From positions 16,896,877 to 16,960,876 of the forward strand of contig NC_055992.1 of the NCBI RefSeq assembly GCF_018446385.1: a stretch of 64,000 bases of DNA. Direction: 5' to 3'. The notes below the pieces were generated by a model. It saw only the letters and a program-made list of their open reading frames with translations. It was not told the origin of the DNA and searched no databases. This DNA is from Zingiber officinale. Taxonomy: Eukaryota; Streptophyta; Magnoliopsida; Zingiberales; Zingiberaceae. Below, one piece after another: positions 10,599 to 23,585 of this stretch; the stretch's first letter is position 1; each line of letters begins with the position of its first letter. The translations under genes were made by a program, and so were the position numbers.

Positions 10599-11954
10599 AA
10601 AACATGGTTCCAAAAAAGAAAGTTTTATAACAAAAATTAAAATCTTTCTTTCACTTTATAGATATCTACAAATAAGGAAAATATTTCAAATATCTTTTTT
10701 ATTCCTTACTAGAAAGTTATAAAAGGAAAGATTTTAAAATTTAAAACTCTCTTTTAAAACCATCATAAAAGGAAAGTTTTTAACAAAATAAAAACTCCTT
10801 TTATTTCCTTTTATGACCAATCTAAAAAAGGAAAATTTTATACTAAAATCATCCTTTTAAATCCTTTTTATGGATCTCTATAAAAGGAAAGATTTTACAA
10901 AAAAATAAAACTTCATTTTCTTCTTGTGTGTGGCCGATCCCTTGCTTAGGCACCAAGCAAGGCTTGGCGGACCCTAGCTTGGGCTCCAAGCTTAGCTTGG
11001 TCGGCCCCTTGCTTGGTCTCTAAGCAAGGCTTGGTCGGCCCTAGCTTGGGCCTTAAGAAGCTAGGCTTTTGGTCTCCCGATGAGCTTGAGCTTTCCGTGT
11101 TCGTCCCGAACACCCAACTTAAGTTCATCAATAATATCTCATTTCACTAAAGAATTATTATTGCACTACCGCACCAGTCCCATATTACAATATGGACTCC
11201 TTATTATGAGTGTGTTAGTCTCCCTGTGTTTAAGATATTGAATGTCTACTAATTAAATGAGTTATTGACAACTCACTTAATTAATATCTAGCTCCAAGAG
11301 TAGTACCACTCAACCTTATCGTCATGTCGGACTAAGTCCACCTGCAGGGTTTACATGACAATCCTTATGAGCTCCTCAAGGGGACATCATCAACCTAGAT
11401 TACTATGCCACAGTTTCATTCTATAATCAACAACACACCATATAAATAATATCATTTCTCAACTTATCGAGTATATTGATTTAACGAACTAAATCTCACC
11501 CTTTGATAAATTAAAGAAATAAATATTAAGTATACGTGTTGTTATTATATCATGATTAAGAGTACACACTTCCATAATAACAGAGGTTTTGCACATTTTT
11601 ATAGTCAGTATAAAAAAGAACAATCTCAAATGGTCCTGCTCAATACACTTATAGTGTACTAGTATAATTTTATAGTCACGATAAACTAATACCAAATTAC
11701 ACTACAATCACTTCAATGGTTTGTCCCATTCCATCTTGGTTGTGAGCTATTATTTATAATTTATAAGGAACTGATAACATGATCTTCTGTGTGTCTCCTC
11801 ACACCATGTTATCTACAATATAAATTAAATGGACAACTACACTTAGCATAAATATAAATATTTGACCAATGTGATTCTTATTTCAAAATGATTGTTTATA
11901 CAAAAGCTAGACTTTTAGTATACACTCTAACAATCTCTCACTTATACTAAAAGA

Positions 11955-13491
11955 CTATGCTGCCATAAATGCTGTCATACATCTGATTCTAATCCCCTCA
12001 ACATGCCGATCAAAAGCTTTCGCCGGAAGGGCCTCAGTGAAAGGATCTGCCAGGTTATTTGCTGATGCAATCTTGGCGATAACAACTTCTTCTCGCTTTA
12101 CGATGTCTCATATCAGGTGGTACTTGCGCTCAATGTGTTTACTCACCTTATGGACTCGTGGTTCCTTCGAGTTTGCTACTGCATCACTATTATCACAATA
12201 AATTGTGATGATTTTGGGCAAATCAGGAATCACATCTAAGTCCATTAAAAAGTTCCTGAGTCATACAACTTCTTTGGCTGCCTTGGAGGCTGCCACATAC
12301 TTAGCTTCCATGGTTGAGTCAGAAACGCATTTCTGCTTAACACTCCTCCATGCTATGGCTCCACCTCCTAAAGTAAACACATTGCCTGATGTAGACTTAC
12401 TATTGTTCCTATCTGATTGGAAGTTAAAATCCGTGTAACCTATAGAGATCAAATCATCTTCTTGGTAAACCAGCATATAATCTTTAGTCCTTCCAAGTAC
12501 TTTAATATATGCTTTACGACAGTCCAATGTCCCTGTCCTGGATTACTTTGATATCTGCTAACCATGCCCATGGTAAAACAGATATCTGGTTTCGTGCATG
12601 ACATAGCATACATTAAGCTTCCTACAGCTGAAGCATAAGGAACTGTCTTCATTTCTTCTATCTCTTTTGATGTCTTCGGAGACATCTCTTTAGATAAAAA
12701 TACTCCATGCCTAAAAGGTAGAAAATCTTTCTTGGAGTCTTGCATACTAAAACGAGCTAGGATAGTATCGATATATAAAGCTTGGGATAAGCACAACATT
12801 CTTTTCTTGCGATCCCTTATCACTTTGATCCCGAGAATATGTGTGCATTCTCCCAAGTCCTTCATATACAATTGCTTAGACAATCATACCCTTACTTCCG
12901 ACAACACTTTGATATTATTTCCAACTAACAAAATGTCATCTACGTATAGTACAAGAAATACCACCACGTTTCCATCACACTTCTTGTATACATAAGACTC
13001 ATCTGGACACTGAATAAATCCATATGACTGGATTACTTCATTAAACCGGATGTTCTAAGATCTTGAAGCTTGCTTCAGTCCATAAATCGACCGATTGAAC
13101 TTACACACTAGATGTTCTTTGCCCTTTGCAATAAACCCCTCTAGTCGCTTCATATGGATGTTTTCTTCAAGACTTTCGTTAAGAAAAGATGTCTTGACAT
13201 CCATTTGCCAAACCTCATAATCCATATGAGCAGCAATAGATAAGAGTATCCGGATAGACTTAAGCATAGCTGCTGGCGAAAAAGTTTCCTCATAATCGAT
13301 TCCTTCTTTCTGAGTATACCCTTTGCAACAAGCCTTGCTTTGAAGGTTTCCACCTTCCCGTCTGTCCCTCTTTTCCTTTTATAGATCCATTTACATCCAA
13401 TAGCTTTTACACTATTTGATGGTTCTACTAGCTCCCAGACTTTGTTAGAATACATAGATTCTATTTCTGAATTCATTGCTCTTTGCCAATA
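11955..13491 (-). pseudogene. pol: Outer copia reverse transcriptase and RNase H, broken
   Basis: On the minus strand the order is the RT entry region (NKVWELVEP, then [23 protein letters not shown]), fingers/palm ([12 protein letters not shown]), the catalytic YVDD at 12935-12946, the connection, then RNase H with its Asp motif (IGYTDFNFQSD), STSGNVFTLGGGAIAW, EAKYVAASKAAKE and HIERKYH. The end is a stop at 11955-11957, about 20 bp before the LTR. Frameshifts and in-frame stops, including one at a usual Trp and one where Arg is expected, make it non-functional. Upstream it is cut by the insert at 13492. Confidence 0.92.
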
Positions 13492-16341
13492 TGTTGTGTA
13501 AAATACCGAAAAGGGAAGATAATGATAAGGGAATTTTTTGAAATTTTTAAAAAAATTTCGGGAATTTTTCGGAGCCCGTATGGACGAGTTTACGGGGATA
13601 AAAATGGGGTCCGGGAAAGCCTGTTTAGGCTACCCCATTTTAACGAGGAAAAGTTTTCTTTTCCTTTTTATTTTTATTTTTCTTTCTTTTCTTTATTTTC
13701 TTTTCTCCGTTTTCCTTTCTCCCGCGACGCCGTGCCCTCACCCGAGCTTCTCACGCGCGATCTCTCTGCCCTAACCGCCCGCGCACGCGGCGGTTTTCTC
13801 CTCCCTGAGTATACAAGTCGCCTCCGCCCGATTCTTCTCCTCTTCGTCTTCTTCATCGCGCCACCGCTCGACGCCGCACTCCTCTTCTCCGAGCCGCACA
13901 CCCGTTGCACACCGCCGCCGACGCCCTCTCCGATCTCCTCTGTGCCCGCTACCGAGACTCCTCGACCAAGCTCCCACCGTGCCCTAGCCCCTCTCAGCGG
14001 ATAGCCGGCTGCCAACGCTCGAAGCCACTGACGCCAGTGATCGAGGGCAAGCCACTGCCAATTTGCAGCCTTTGCCCTAGCCGACGCCACCATCGCCGCT
14101 CCTCCTCAGCCCTAGCACTGACGCCGCCGACCAGATCGCCACAAGAGCTAGCCGGAAGAAAGGATCAACACCACCATTGCGTCTCTGCCCTAGCGAAGGT
14201 CCCTTTTCTTTGCCCTAGGTTTTCTCTTGTTGCCGGATCTGAACCCTAGCTCTGCTGGGTTTGGTGCGGTCAGCCTATCAGACAGGTAATTCTTCCTTCT
14301 GTAACCTGATATGGAATACTGCTGTTGATTCTTTCTTGGTGAATTCAACAGTAGCTTGCGGTGTCTGCAACAAACGATCTTCGGCAACGGGTACCTCCAG
14401 CAGCACCTTCGACCGAGTATTTTTTTTTTTTTTTTGAAGTGAGGTGAGGTGTAGGAGTTGGATGTACTTTGGTAATTTGATTTCTAGTCGAGTTAGCAAT
14501 AATTGTTAACTTAGATTCATGTGGGTTTTAATGTAATCGAATAGTGGAATGGTTTAGGGTTTTCCCTAAATTGTTCTTAAAGGATTTTTATTTAGCTATT
14601 CGTTTGAATTGTACCTAAGTAAAATATTTATTTATTGGTGACTCAGAGTTTTGACGCGAGACGAGCATCTCGACGTCCGAGTTGGACCGGATTGATCTTT
14701 TCGATTGGAGGCGGGTACTTTGACTTTATGTCATTTGATATGCATAGTAATATTTTTAACAAATAGCAATGATTGTGTTTCTCATTTGCTTCGGTTGATC
14801 ACTACCCGATCTGTTACATACTTATTTGTTTACTTGTTATGCACATCATGTTAGTATTTACCTGATTATACATACTTATAGAGGTAGTGACACAACCATG
14901 TTATTTATTATCTTCAGGACCTAGGGTTTTTGATACCTTATCTGATCTGTGTACCTTTGATTTGATTCATTGTCCTATGGTACACATTTTATATTTATGT
15001 ATGAATATTGTTATGCTCTTCAGGATATTGCCATGTTTAGTGTCATGCATCATCTCGCATGATTGCATGCTGTGCGATAGTCTGCTATATTATTATCGAG
15101 CACATCGCCAGTTACATATATCTGTACACACCACCACTCATGGGTTAGTGGTATATCAGACAGGTGTGTGGCAGTTCTGCTATTTGACTTCGTTGGTCTG
15201 GTGACTCAGCGTGGTAGCCGGCAGACGGTTCTGCTCTGTTTGGCTCCGCTAGTTTAGTGTAGCAGCGTGGTAGCTGGCAGGCAGTTGGACTCTGTTTGGC
15301 TCCGTGGGTCCGCTCATGGGTAGTGTGACGCAGCGTGGTAGCCGACAGAGATTCCTCCCCGTCATCGTGTACCGGGAGATGAGAGCATTGAGCTCCCCCA
15401 TTTATGATTTGGGGTAGGAGGATAGGTATACTCCGACAGCATCCCGTCCACTCGGTCACTCATCAGAAGTAGTGATGGCAGAGTGCACGGTTGTCACAAC
15501 CCTACCCACTCAGTCTCACCATTGTGTGTGAGATGACTGACTGGCGTCAGGGGTGACCATGACATTTGCATCATATGCATGATGCATTTATTGTTTGTGT
15601 TTGTTGCATTTACTTGCTGCATTTATATGGATGCATATGATTGATATGCATACAGGATTTATGACACTCTCGGTCTGACGACCTGTTGTACTTATACCCT
15701 GGTCCTGGTTAGTACAGTTTTCTCCTGCTTTATTTAGTTGCATTTATCCTTCTTGTATCAGGAGACTGTACGCATGATTGGTGCTGGTTGTTATTTTCCT
15801 TATTATGCATATCAGTTGTTACCCGCTGAGTGTTAGACTCACACCCTCCTCCGTTGCTATTTTCAAGTTGATGCTGTCCAGAGAGTTCCAATCGCTAGTC
15901 CCCTGAAGATTTAGAGTTATTTGGTCTTTTGTTATGTTTCTTATTGCACTATCTGGACTTGTATTAGTTTACTTTATCGAATCTTATTTGTCAATGGGTT
16001 TAGATTGGATGTGTTTTGCTACACGCTTGCATAGATGGCAGAAGAGGTAAGTTCATTGTGATTTGTGTTTTACGAGTGTAGTGGAGTAGGATATCGGTTT
16101 TGAGTTTTATGGGTGTAGTTGAGTAGGGTTGTTTTTGAGTCTTCTTATTACTATTCTAGTTTGTCAACTATTATACTGCGTGGATGAATCTGTGTTATAT
16201 TTTTATTACTGTTATTGTTCCGGCCGTATTGGCCGAGGTATATGTGGCCCAGAGGGCATTGTAGAAAGTTTCAGATTGTCACCCGTACAGGAGAGGTACT
16301 GCCGAAATTTCTTCGGACAGGGACTCCCCCAGGGCGTGACA
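13492..16341 (+). mobile_element. Solo-LTR-like insertion in the copia pol
   Basis: This 2850-bp block starts TGTTGTGTAAAATACC and ends AGGGCGTGACA, the TG...CA form of an LTR. The end resembles the Tekay LTR end in this window (GGCGGGCGTTACA), which suggests plus orientation and a gypsy/Tekay-like origin. Joining the flanks restores the copia frame (...DKDAA, then YWQRAMNSE). No 5-bp duplication is seen: the flanks are caata and tgctg. A 3-bp 'atg' overlap is possible instead. It holds a GC-rich block with intact CpGs (about 13720-14250). The reading frames there are not supported as genes. Confidence 0.75.
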
Positions 16342-17640
16342 TGCTGCATCTTTATCTTGGAGTGCTTCGTCATATGTTCGGGGATTAGGTTCATGTTTAC
16401 CCGGGATCAAGTTCGAAGACTCTCCCAAAAACATCAATCTCTCAGGTTGCCTCACAACCCTCCCACTACGACGAGGCATTATCTGTAGTTGTGTATCATT
16501 TGTGATACGTGTTGTAGTTTCTTGTGATATTTCATCTTGCACTCTTGGTACTAAAGTAGACGTGTCCTCTCTTATTTCTTCTAGAATAATTTTACTCATG
16601 ACTTATGGTTTATTACATAGTCCTTTTCTAAATATCGGGAATTTGTGCTAACAATGACCTTCTGATCTTTAGGACTATAAAACAAATCACCTTTTGTTTC
16701 TTTGGGATAACCTATAAACAAGCGAACTTCTGTACGAGATTCCAACTTATCAGCATCTCCCTTCAGCACATGTGCTGGACTACCCCAAATCCGAACATGA
16801 CTCAGACTAGGCTTACACCCGTTCCACAGTTCTATGGGAGTAGAGAGTACTGATTTAGAAGGTACCAAGTTCAAAACGTATACTGTCATTTCTAAAGTAT
16901 ATCCCCAGAATGAATTTGGTAATTCTGAATAATTCATCATCAATCTAACCATTTCCATAAGAGTCCTATTCCTTCGTTCTGCCACACCATTCTTTTGGGG
17001 TATACCAGGTGCAGACAATTGAGATTGAATCTCAACCTCTGATAAGTAATTCCTAAACTCTCCTAAGAGGTACTCACCACCATGATCAGACCGTTTCTCC
17101 ACATCGACCTTGTACTCTTTGAACTTATCAAAGCACTCAGACTTGCGACACATCAAGTAAATATATCCATATCTCGAATAGTCATCTATAAAAGAGACAA
17201 AATATTCGAAACCACCTCTCGCCTTGATAGTCATAGGTCCACACAAATCAGAATGAACCAATTCTAACACATCTTTTGCTCTATACCCCTTGGCCTTAAA
17301 AGGTCTCTTGGTTATTTTTCCTTCCAAGCAAAATTCGCAGGTTGGAAAGTTTTCCAATACTAATGAACCCAAAAGTCCATCGGCTATTAGACTTTGAATC
17401 CTACTCAAATTAATATGACCAAGTCTTAGATGCCAAAGATATGTTTGATTCATTTTCGAAGGTTCCTTTCTCTTATTAGAATTAGAGGATGTGTTATTAA
17501 TTTCCATCTGTTGCTTTGTGGGAGTTATCGGATTAAAAGTATACAAATTGCCAACTAATGTACCAGAGCAGATAACTACCCTATTCTTCTTGATAACCAC
17601 TTTGTCATCAAAAGAAACAGTATATCCATCCAAAAACAGT
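16342..17640 (-). pseudogene. pol: Outer copia integrase, broken
   Basis: On the minus strand there is a GAG-pre-integrase zinc region (WHLRLGHINL...CEFCLEGK), then the integrase core with HSDLCGPM (first Asp), FVSFIDDYSRYGY, RSDHGGEY (second Asp) and KNGVAERRNRTLME (catalytic Glu). About a dozen residues are missing just before RSDHGGEY, removing part of the core. The frame continues through the C-terminal extension (SHVRIWGSPAHV, RLFIGYP) and a linker (PNPRTYDEALQDKDAA), where the 13492-16341 insertion cuts it. Integrase inserts the DNA copy into the host chromosome. Confidence 0.9.
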
Positions 17641-17782
17641 TTAGAAACTGAAATTAAATTCTTTCTAAAACTTAGTACATAAAGTCAATTTCTCAAAATC
17701 AAATTTCTATTCCTATCAAATGATAAATAAACATCTTCCACTGCAACAGCTGTCACTTTCGTAGCATTGCCCATGTAAACGG

Positions 17783-18747
17783 TTATCTCTCCTTCATATA
17801 TCCTTCATATAGTTGTCGAGTTTCCTGGAACCCCTGCAATGTATTGCAAACATAATCAGTAGCTCCTGTATCTACACACCAGGTACTGGTAGATAACACC
17901 GCTAAATATGTTTCAACTACTAGAGAATAAGATATACCTTTATTGTTCTCTTTCCTACGAGGACAATCCGCCTTCAAATGTCCAGACTGCTTGCAAATGA
18001 AGCACTTGCCCTTCGGCTTCTTCACTCCTTTTAGTCCAGTACCTAGAGATCGATTCACTTTCTTTGCCGAACCAGCTTGTTTCTTCTTCTTCTTCTTCTT
18101 ACCTTTCGACTTAGAAGTAGAAACATTTTCAACAAAGTAAATTTGAGAATTATGACGAAATATCCCTTCTGCTACTTGAAGTTCTGTCAGTAGTTCCGTC
18201 AATGAATAAATCCTTTTATTCATATTGTAGTTCAAGCGGAACTACTCAAAACTTTTGGGTAGCAATTGGAGAATAATATCGACTTAGGTTTCCCCATCAA
18301 TTTGAGCTCCAAGGATTTGTATCTCGTTCAAGTAAGCCATCATTTTGAGGATATGATCCCTTATGGGTGTCCCCTCTGTCATGGTGTCTGTCATTAAGTT
18401 TCTCATAGTCAGTTGCCTAGCAGCCCGATTCTGGTGTCCGAAGAGATCCTTGAGATTGCTCATCATGTCATAGGCAGATGACATGTCCGGATGCTGATGT
18501 TGCAGCACATTTGACATTGAAACCAAAATATAACACCGCGTCATCTCATCTGCCTTGACTCATTTCCTATGATGCTCAATCTCCTCTTCACTAGAATCGC
18601 TAGTAGGTACATTAGGGCAGACCTCCATCAGTACAAACTTATAGCCTTCAACAGTTAGGAAATGTCCAGGTTTCTTTTCCAATCTATGTAATTGGGACTA
18701 GTAAGTTTGTTCTCTTTCAGAATAATAGGCAGTGAGTTGAAAGTCAT
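17783..18747 (-). pseudogene. gag: Outer copia gag and protease, broken
   Basis: The frame on the minus strand begins near 18747 (NYIDWKRNLDI, then a one-base shift near 18668). It continues through a UBN2-type gag (SMSNVLQHQHPDMSSAYDMM, MTEGTPIRDHILKMM), a Lys run and the zinc knuckle CFICKQSGHLKADC. The aspartic protease signature WCVDTGATDYVCN follows near 17880. Stops and frame changes, including TGA for an expected Trp near 18560, inactivate it. Gag forms the particle and the protease matures the polyprotein. Confidence 0.9.
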
Positions 18748-19837
18748 CCTAAGAATCACAAAATAAGTCTAGGTCAAAACTTTAGAATTTAGAATAATAT
18801 TGAATGCTCAAACAATATTATTTAAATTCACCAACACCTCAAAACACTGTGAATTTTGTATGTCACAATAGTGTGGACGTATACAAAACCAAACATTTGT
18901 AAGAGGAGGTTTTACCCATTAATTTTATTCTTGTCATCCTAATTTTATGACAAATAAAATTAATAGTTAGTTTTCCTTTGGTTACACAAATGATAGCAGT
19001 GACTCCGATAGGGAGGATACTATTAAATGTGCCTAAGTGTATATACAATTACTTAATACTTAGTCCATTAAATAGGATTGTGCCCCTTCATATGGAGAAG
19101 ATCTCACGCTCTTAAATAATTTCCTATAACCATCCATAAAGGAAGTTTGATCCAGTGATCTGCAAACAAACTCATCCGATGTGGAACAAGGCACTCAGAG
19201 CCAACGCGCAAGTTTGTTTGCATCACTTACAAACCAGTAATGGAGACCATGAAATTTATCAATTAATCCCTCTCCCACTTAGTTATTTAAAATGAGGATT
19301 TTAACATGTACACATATATCACAGCAAATAAAAGCAATAAATATGGAAAAATAATTTTCCAACTATTATGACCTCTTCCATCACTGTCCTCCGTGTGCTG
19401 CCAACCCTAGCTGCTGTCATCTTTAGCCACCGTAATCGGGTCTTGTCGCCGTATCTATCTTGCTTCTTCTTCCGCTGTGCCTCTGGTCCTCAAATAGCAC
19501 CAAGCCTCGCAAGGATACGATCCGCGACAAAATAAAATTTTACATATATCGATCATATATTCCACAAAGGAATGCACATAGAGTCTAGATAGAACAATAA
19601 TGTAAAATCCTAAAACTAATACAGCTCCTGCTGTATTTTAATATATACAATCACACACACACATAAAATGTCCTCGACATGTCTGAGAGACCAATCACAT
19701 ACAATCACAATAGGCCATAATAGTTGGAGTCTGCAACCACAGAGTTAATCTATTTGCACATCATACTATTATCCTGCCTAAAATATGTATGACATGTGCA
19801 TAATTAAACTAAAAACCAAACACAGAGGTATACACTA
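18748..19837 (-). other. Untranslated leader of the outer copia element
   Basis: About 1.1 kb between the PBS and gag on the minus strand. No convincing reading frame. A GC-richer part lies at 19371-19510. Long leaders are common in plant copia elements. Confidence 0.7.
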
Positions 19838-19849
19838 GCTCTGATACCA
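19838..19849 (-). promoter_or_regulatory. Primer-binding site of the outer copia element
   Basis: The plus strand reads gctctgatacca, the reverse complement of TGGTATCAGAGC. It lies two bases inside the right LTR, which fixes the element's orientation as minus. Confidence 0.93.
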
Positions 19850-20429
19850 ATTATTGGTTACTACTCGGAATACCGTCCTAGTTCCCCAGTACAAAAATTT
19901 GTACAAGCATAGAACTATCCTATCTACCCATGTGCTATACTAAAGTTAAATTTGGATTGCCAACGATGCTTAACATTATTAATCTAAATTTCTCCTTTAG
20001 AAGTTAAACTTGGATTGAGAATGAAACTTAACATTCTTACTCCAAGTTCAACCGATGTGATCTTCCTAAGTTAAACCATATTACAGAAGTTATCAAATAT
20101 CTATTTCAAAGATCGGCTTCCAAGTTAAACATGGCGAGACACTAGGCCTTCTTAGGTATGAGATCATCCACCACTTCCTACACAAAGTCTCACAAAGAAA
20201 TCGGATATTTAATTTCTTACAGTAAACTAGGTTTAACTATAGAGACCTCAATAGAAACACATTATCAAAACATGAAATCGAAAAATAAAATCGATAACAA
20301 AAATGATAACTAAAACCGATAACCTCTTGTGTTTGGTTTTTCAAGATCTATACAAAAGATGAACTACTTATGATGTGGAAACTAATAACTAGTTATACAT
20401 TTTGTAACTTATAGACCTCTTGATCTTTT

Positions 20430-23342
20430 TGTAACACCCATAGGATCCCTAGCAATTTTATGAATTATTTTCCCATGATTAAAATAGGCTTTATGTAGAT
20501 TTTTTTCAAAAATAAAAAGAAAAAGAACCAAAAAGAGGCATAATCAAGGTTTGAACCTTGGACCTCTTGTTAGATGCATGTATGTGATAACTAGTAGCCC
20601 CAACAGGGGTGTGCTGTTAGGAAGAGAAGGAACATTGTAGTTGAAGGTAAGGAAATGCTCCCTTTCACTAAGAAGGAAAAGTCTAAGTTTTCTTCTTCTT
20701 CTTTCAATGAGAAGTGGGTTTTGTTTTCTTCCTTCATTGAGAATAAATAGGAAAATAAGAAAGGAGAACTTCACTTTTGCTTCCCTCTCCCTCATTCCTC
20801 CTCCTTTCACCGAAATCTAAAGTCCTTCTCTTCATTATGGCCGAATTCAAGCCAAGGGTTTCTCTCTAGGAAAATTTCACAAAGCAAGGTTACTTCTCTT
20901 AGTGGAACAAGTGAGAGGAAGTAAGTATTCCCTCACCTGCAGTACAAGTTGCTCTCGTATGTTTTAGGTTTTAGAAGTTGTTTGAAAATCTAGAGATTTA
21001 CCTACAAGTTTCGGCCAAGATTAGATAAAAGGCCTAGGGCAAAGTTTTGAAATGAAAACATGCTTGTTTATGCTCCTTTATGATATATGATCTCTTATAT
21101 GTTGTTAGTTAAAGTTTTATGCTTCATGTGACATTAAAAGTTTAGGAACCCTACCTACAAGTTTCGGCCAAGATTAGATACAAGGTCTAGGGCAAAGTTT
21201 TGAAATGAAAACATGCTTGTTTATGCTCCTTCATGATATATGATCTCTTATATATTGTTGGTTAAAGTTTTATGCTTCATGTGGTATTAAAAGTTTAGGA
21301 ACCCTACTTACAAGTTTCGGCCAAGATTAGATACAAGGTCTAGGGCAAAGTTTTGAAATGAAAACATGTTTGTTTATGCTCCTTCATGATATATGATCTC
21401 TTATATGTTGTTAGTTAAAGTTTTATGCTTCATGTGATATTAAAAGTTTAGGAACCCTACCTTGAAGTTTCGGCTAAAATTAGATAAAAGGTCTAGAGCA
21501 AAATTTTGAAATGAAAACATGCTTGTTTATGCTTCTTCATGATATATGATCTCTTATATGTTGTTAGTTTAAGTTTTATGCTTCATGTGGTATTAAAGGT
21601 TTAGGAACCCTGCCTTGAAGTTTCGGCCAAGATTGGATACAAGGCCTAGAGCAAAGTTTTGAAATGAAAACATGCTTGTTTATGCTTCTTCATGATATAT
21701 GATCTCTTATATATTGATTAGTTTAAGTTATCATGCTTCATGTTATATTAATTCAGGAATCTTACCTTTAGGTTTCGGCCAAAAAGGGATAAAAGGTTTA
21801 GGAAAAGTTTTGAAACCTAACTATATTTGTTATGCTTCCTCATGATGTATGATCTTTTATATATGGTTGGTTTAAGTTTTCATATTTAAGTTTTCATACC
21901 TAGGGTTTGAAGGAAGTGCAAAACCCCAACCATGCATGATAATGATTTTTTATGATATGATATGGATTTTTATGTCACCATGTTATATGTTAGATGCACT
22001 TATGCCATCATGTATGTTTTCCTCTATGATAAGCTATATGTTATATGCACCCTATGCCATTATGTTTATGCAAGGCTTATGTATGAGGAAAAAAAAACCT
22101 AAGAGATGCTTCCCTTAAGTTGGGATTAAGAGCACTCTTTATGATATGACAAGAACATGATATGTCATGATATGACAACAACATGATATGCTATGATATG
22201 ATAAGAACCATGACATGTTATTTTACTTTATATGGCTTGTACTGGGGATGGGCTCTTAAGTTGCCCCTAGGTCAATGGTCTATGAAACAGGCCTAGTAAA
22301 AAGGGATGAGCTCCTAAGTTGCCCCTAGGTCGATAGTCAATGAAACGGGCCTAGTTCCTAGTAGGTTCAAGATTATCTACCTTGGATCTACTTAGGATGC
22401 ACGCATTCATGTATGTATGTGGTACAAAGTCGGGCCCTCATGTTGAGATTATGTTCAAGTATTTATATGATATGTTTTCAAAGGACATCTTACATATACT
22501 CATTTCATGACACATGTTTTTAAAAAGACATCTTGCATATACTTATTCATGACAAATGTTTTCTTATGTGTTAGTAAGATGTTTCTTGGAAAGAATATGC
22601 TTATGATGCTTTGACGATCACGCTACTACTTTATGTGTGAGCTCTCACATGCTATGTTATGATTTACTTACATGAGTATGACCCTACCTTATACTAGTAT
22701 GCAAGTTGATATTATATGAGCATGTCACCACTTCATGATTAATGTATGATTTATGATTTTGTGAGTAGGAAAGAATCTTACTAAGCCTATGTGCTTATAG
22801 TTTTATGTTTTCCTTGTACTGCAGAAAAGGGTAAAGAATGACTACACTAAGAGGAGCAACAGGAATGGCGAAAGATGTGTGTGGCAGTGACATAGTGGAA
22901 TAGATCCATTGTGTCTCAAAACTTATATATATATCTAAGTTGTGCATGTGAAACATGTTTTGACCTTATGCTTATGCTTTTGATAATAACTTGAGCTCGT
23001 ATGGATAGTTATGCACTTATGTTCTTTTTGTTCATGTTAACAAGCTTATGATATCATGAATCATGTCTTAAATGGTTGATATTAAATCAAGTTATATGCA
23101 TGAATACTAGAATGTTCACATGTCATGTTGAAGGGATTAGCTTGTTAGCATGTTTAATATGTGATATGATTATATTGTTCACATACCATGGTTAGTTAAT
23201 ATGCATATGATCAAATTAAATCTTTAAACCTCGCTTCCGCTGCCATGATTTTCATATGTATATATATGTATATGTGTGTATGTATGATTCAAGTAAGTAG
23301 CCCCGTCCCTGCCTTAGGGTAGTAGAAGGGGCGGGCGTTACA
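20430..23342 (+). repeat. 5' LTR of the Tekay element
   Basis: A long LTR with an array of about 155-bp units (20998-21900, six units) built on 'caagtttcggccaagattag' and 'atgaaaacatgcttgtttatg'. It is AT-rich otherwise and ends CA at 23342, three bases before the PBS. The frames at 20544-20810 and 21936-22118 are not supported as genes. Confidence 0.92.
20998..21900 (+). repeat. Tandem array of about 155-bp units in the Tekay LTR (partner 27205-28265)
   Basis: Six units start near 21000, 21151, 21308, 21460, 21612 and 21770, the last one diverged. The 3' LTR has seven (near 27207, 27362, 27519, 27669, 27823, 27975, 28131). The extra unit accounts for most of the length difference between the LTRs. 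Confidence 0.88.
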
Positions 23343-23345
23343 GTT

Positions 23346-23357
23346 TGGTATCAGAGC
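23346..23357 (+). promoter_or_regulatory. Primer-binding site of the Tekay element
   Basis: TGGTATCAGAGC follows the 5' LTR end by three bases. It is the initiator-Met-tRNA site typical of Tekay and many copia elements. Confidence 0.92.
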
Positions 23358-23585
23358 AGGTCTGCGTTTCCACTATACACACATCAAGCCTCCATCCTGC
23401 CGCTCCAAGTAAGAATCTCTATGTCTACCCTACTTCTTTTGATTATGATAAAGAATGCTTTAGTATAAGTATACATGCTTACTCTCTTCTTTAATTATGA
23501 TAGGAAATACTTTAGTCTAAGTTGCATGGATATAGGTTAGAATGGTAATCTTATGCTAGCCTTGTTGTTGTTGATGAAGATAAGA

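Larger units (their letters stand above)
2615..11932 (-). repeat. 3' LTR of the outer copia element, split by a nested Sirevirus-like element
   Basis: The LTR consists of 2615-3748 and 10604-11932, ending at the TG/CA boundary 'ctctaaca'. The second part directly continues the first after the aaaac duplication. It contains 'agcttggtcggcc'-type repeats at about 10930-11060. Compared with the right LTR it lacks about 65 bp near 11062, matching 30779-30840. No genes. The reading frame at 3244-3456 is not conserved coding. Confidence 0.9.

Noticed and set aside
13483..14093. Overlapping frames on both strands in a GC-rich block
   Set aside because: They lie inside the solo-LTR-like insertion; frames stay open on both strands because of base composition, and no domain is recognisable.
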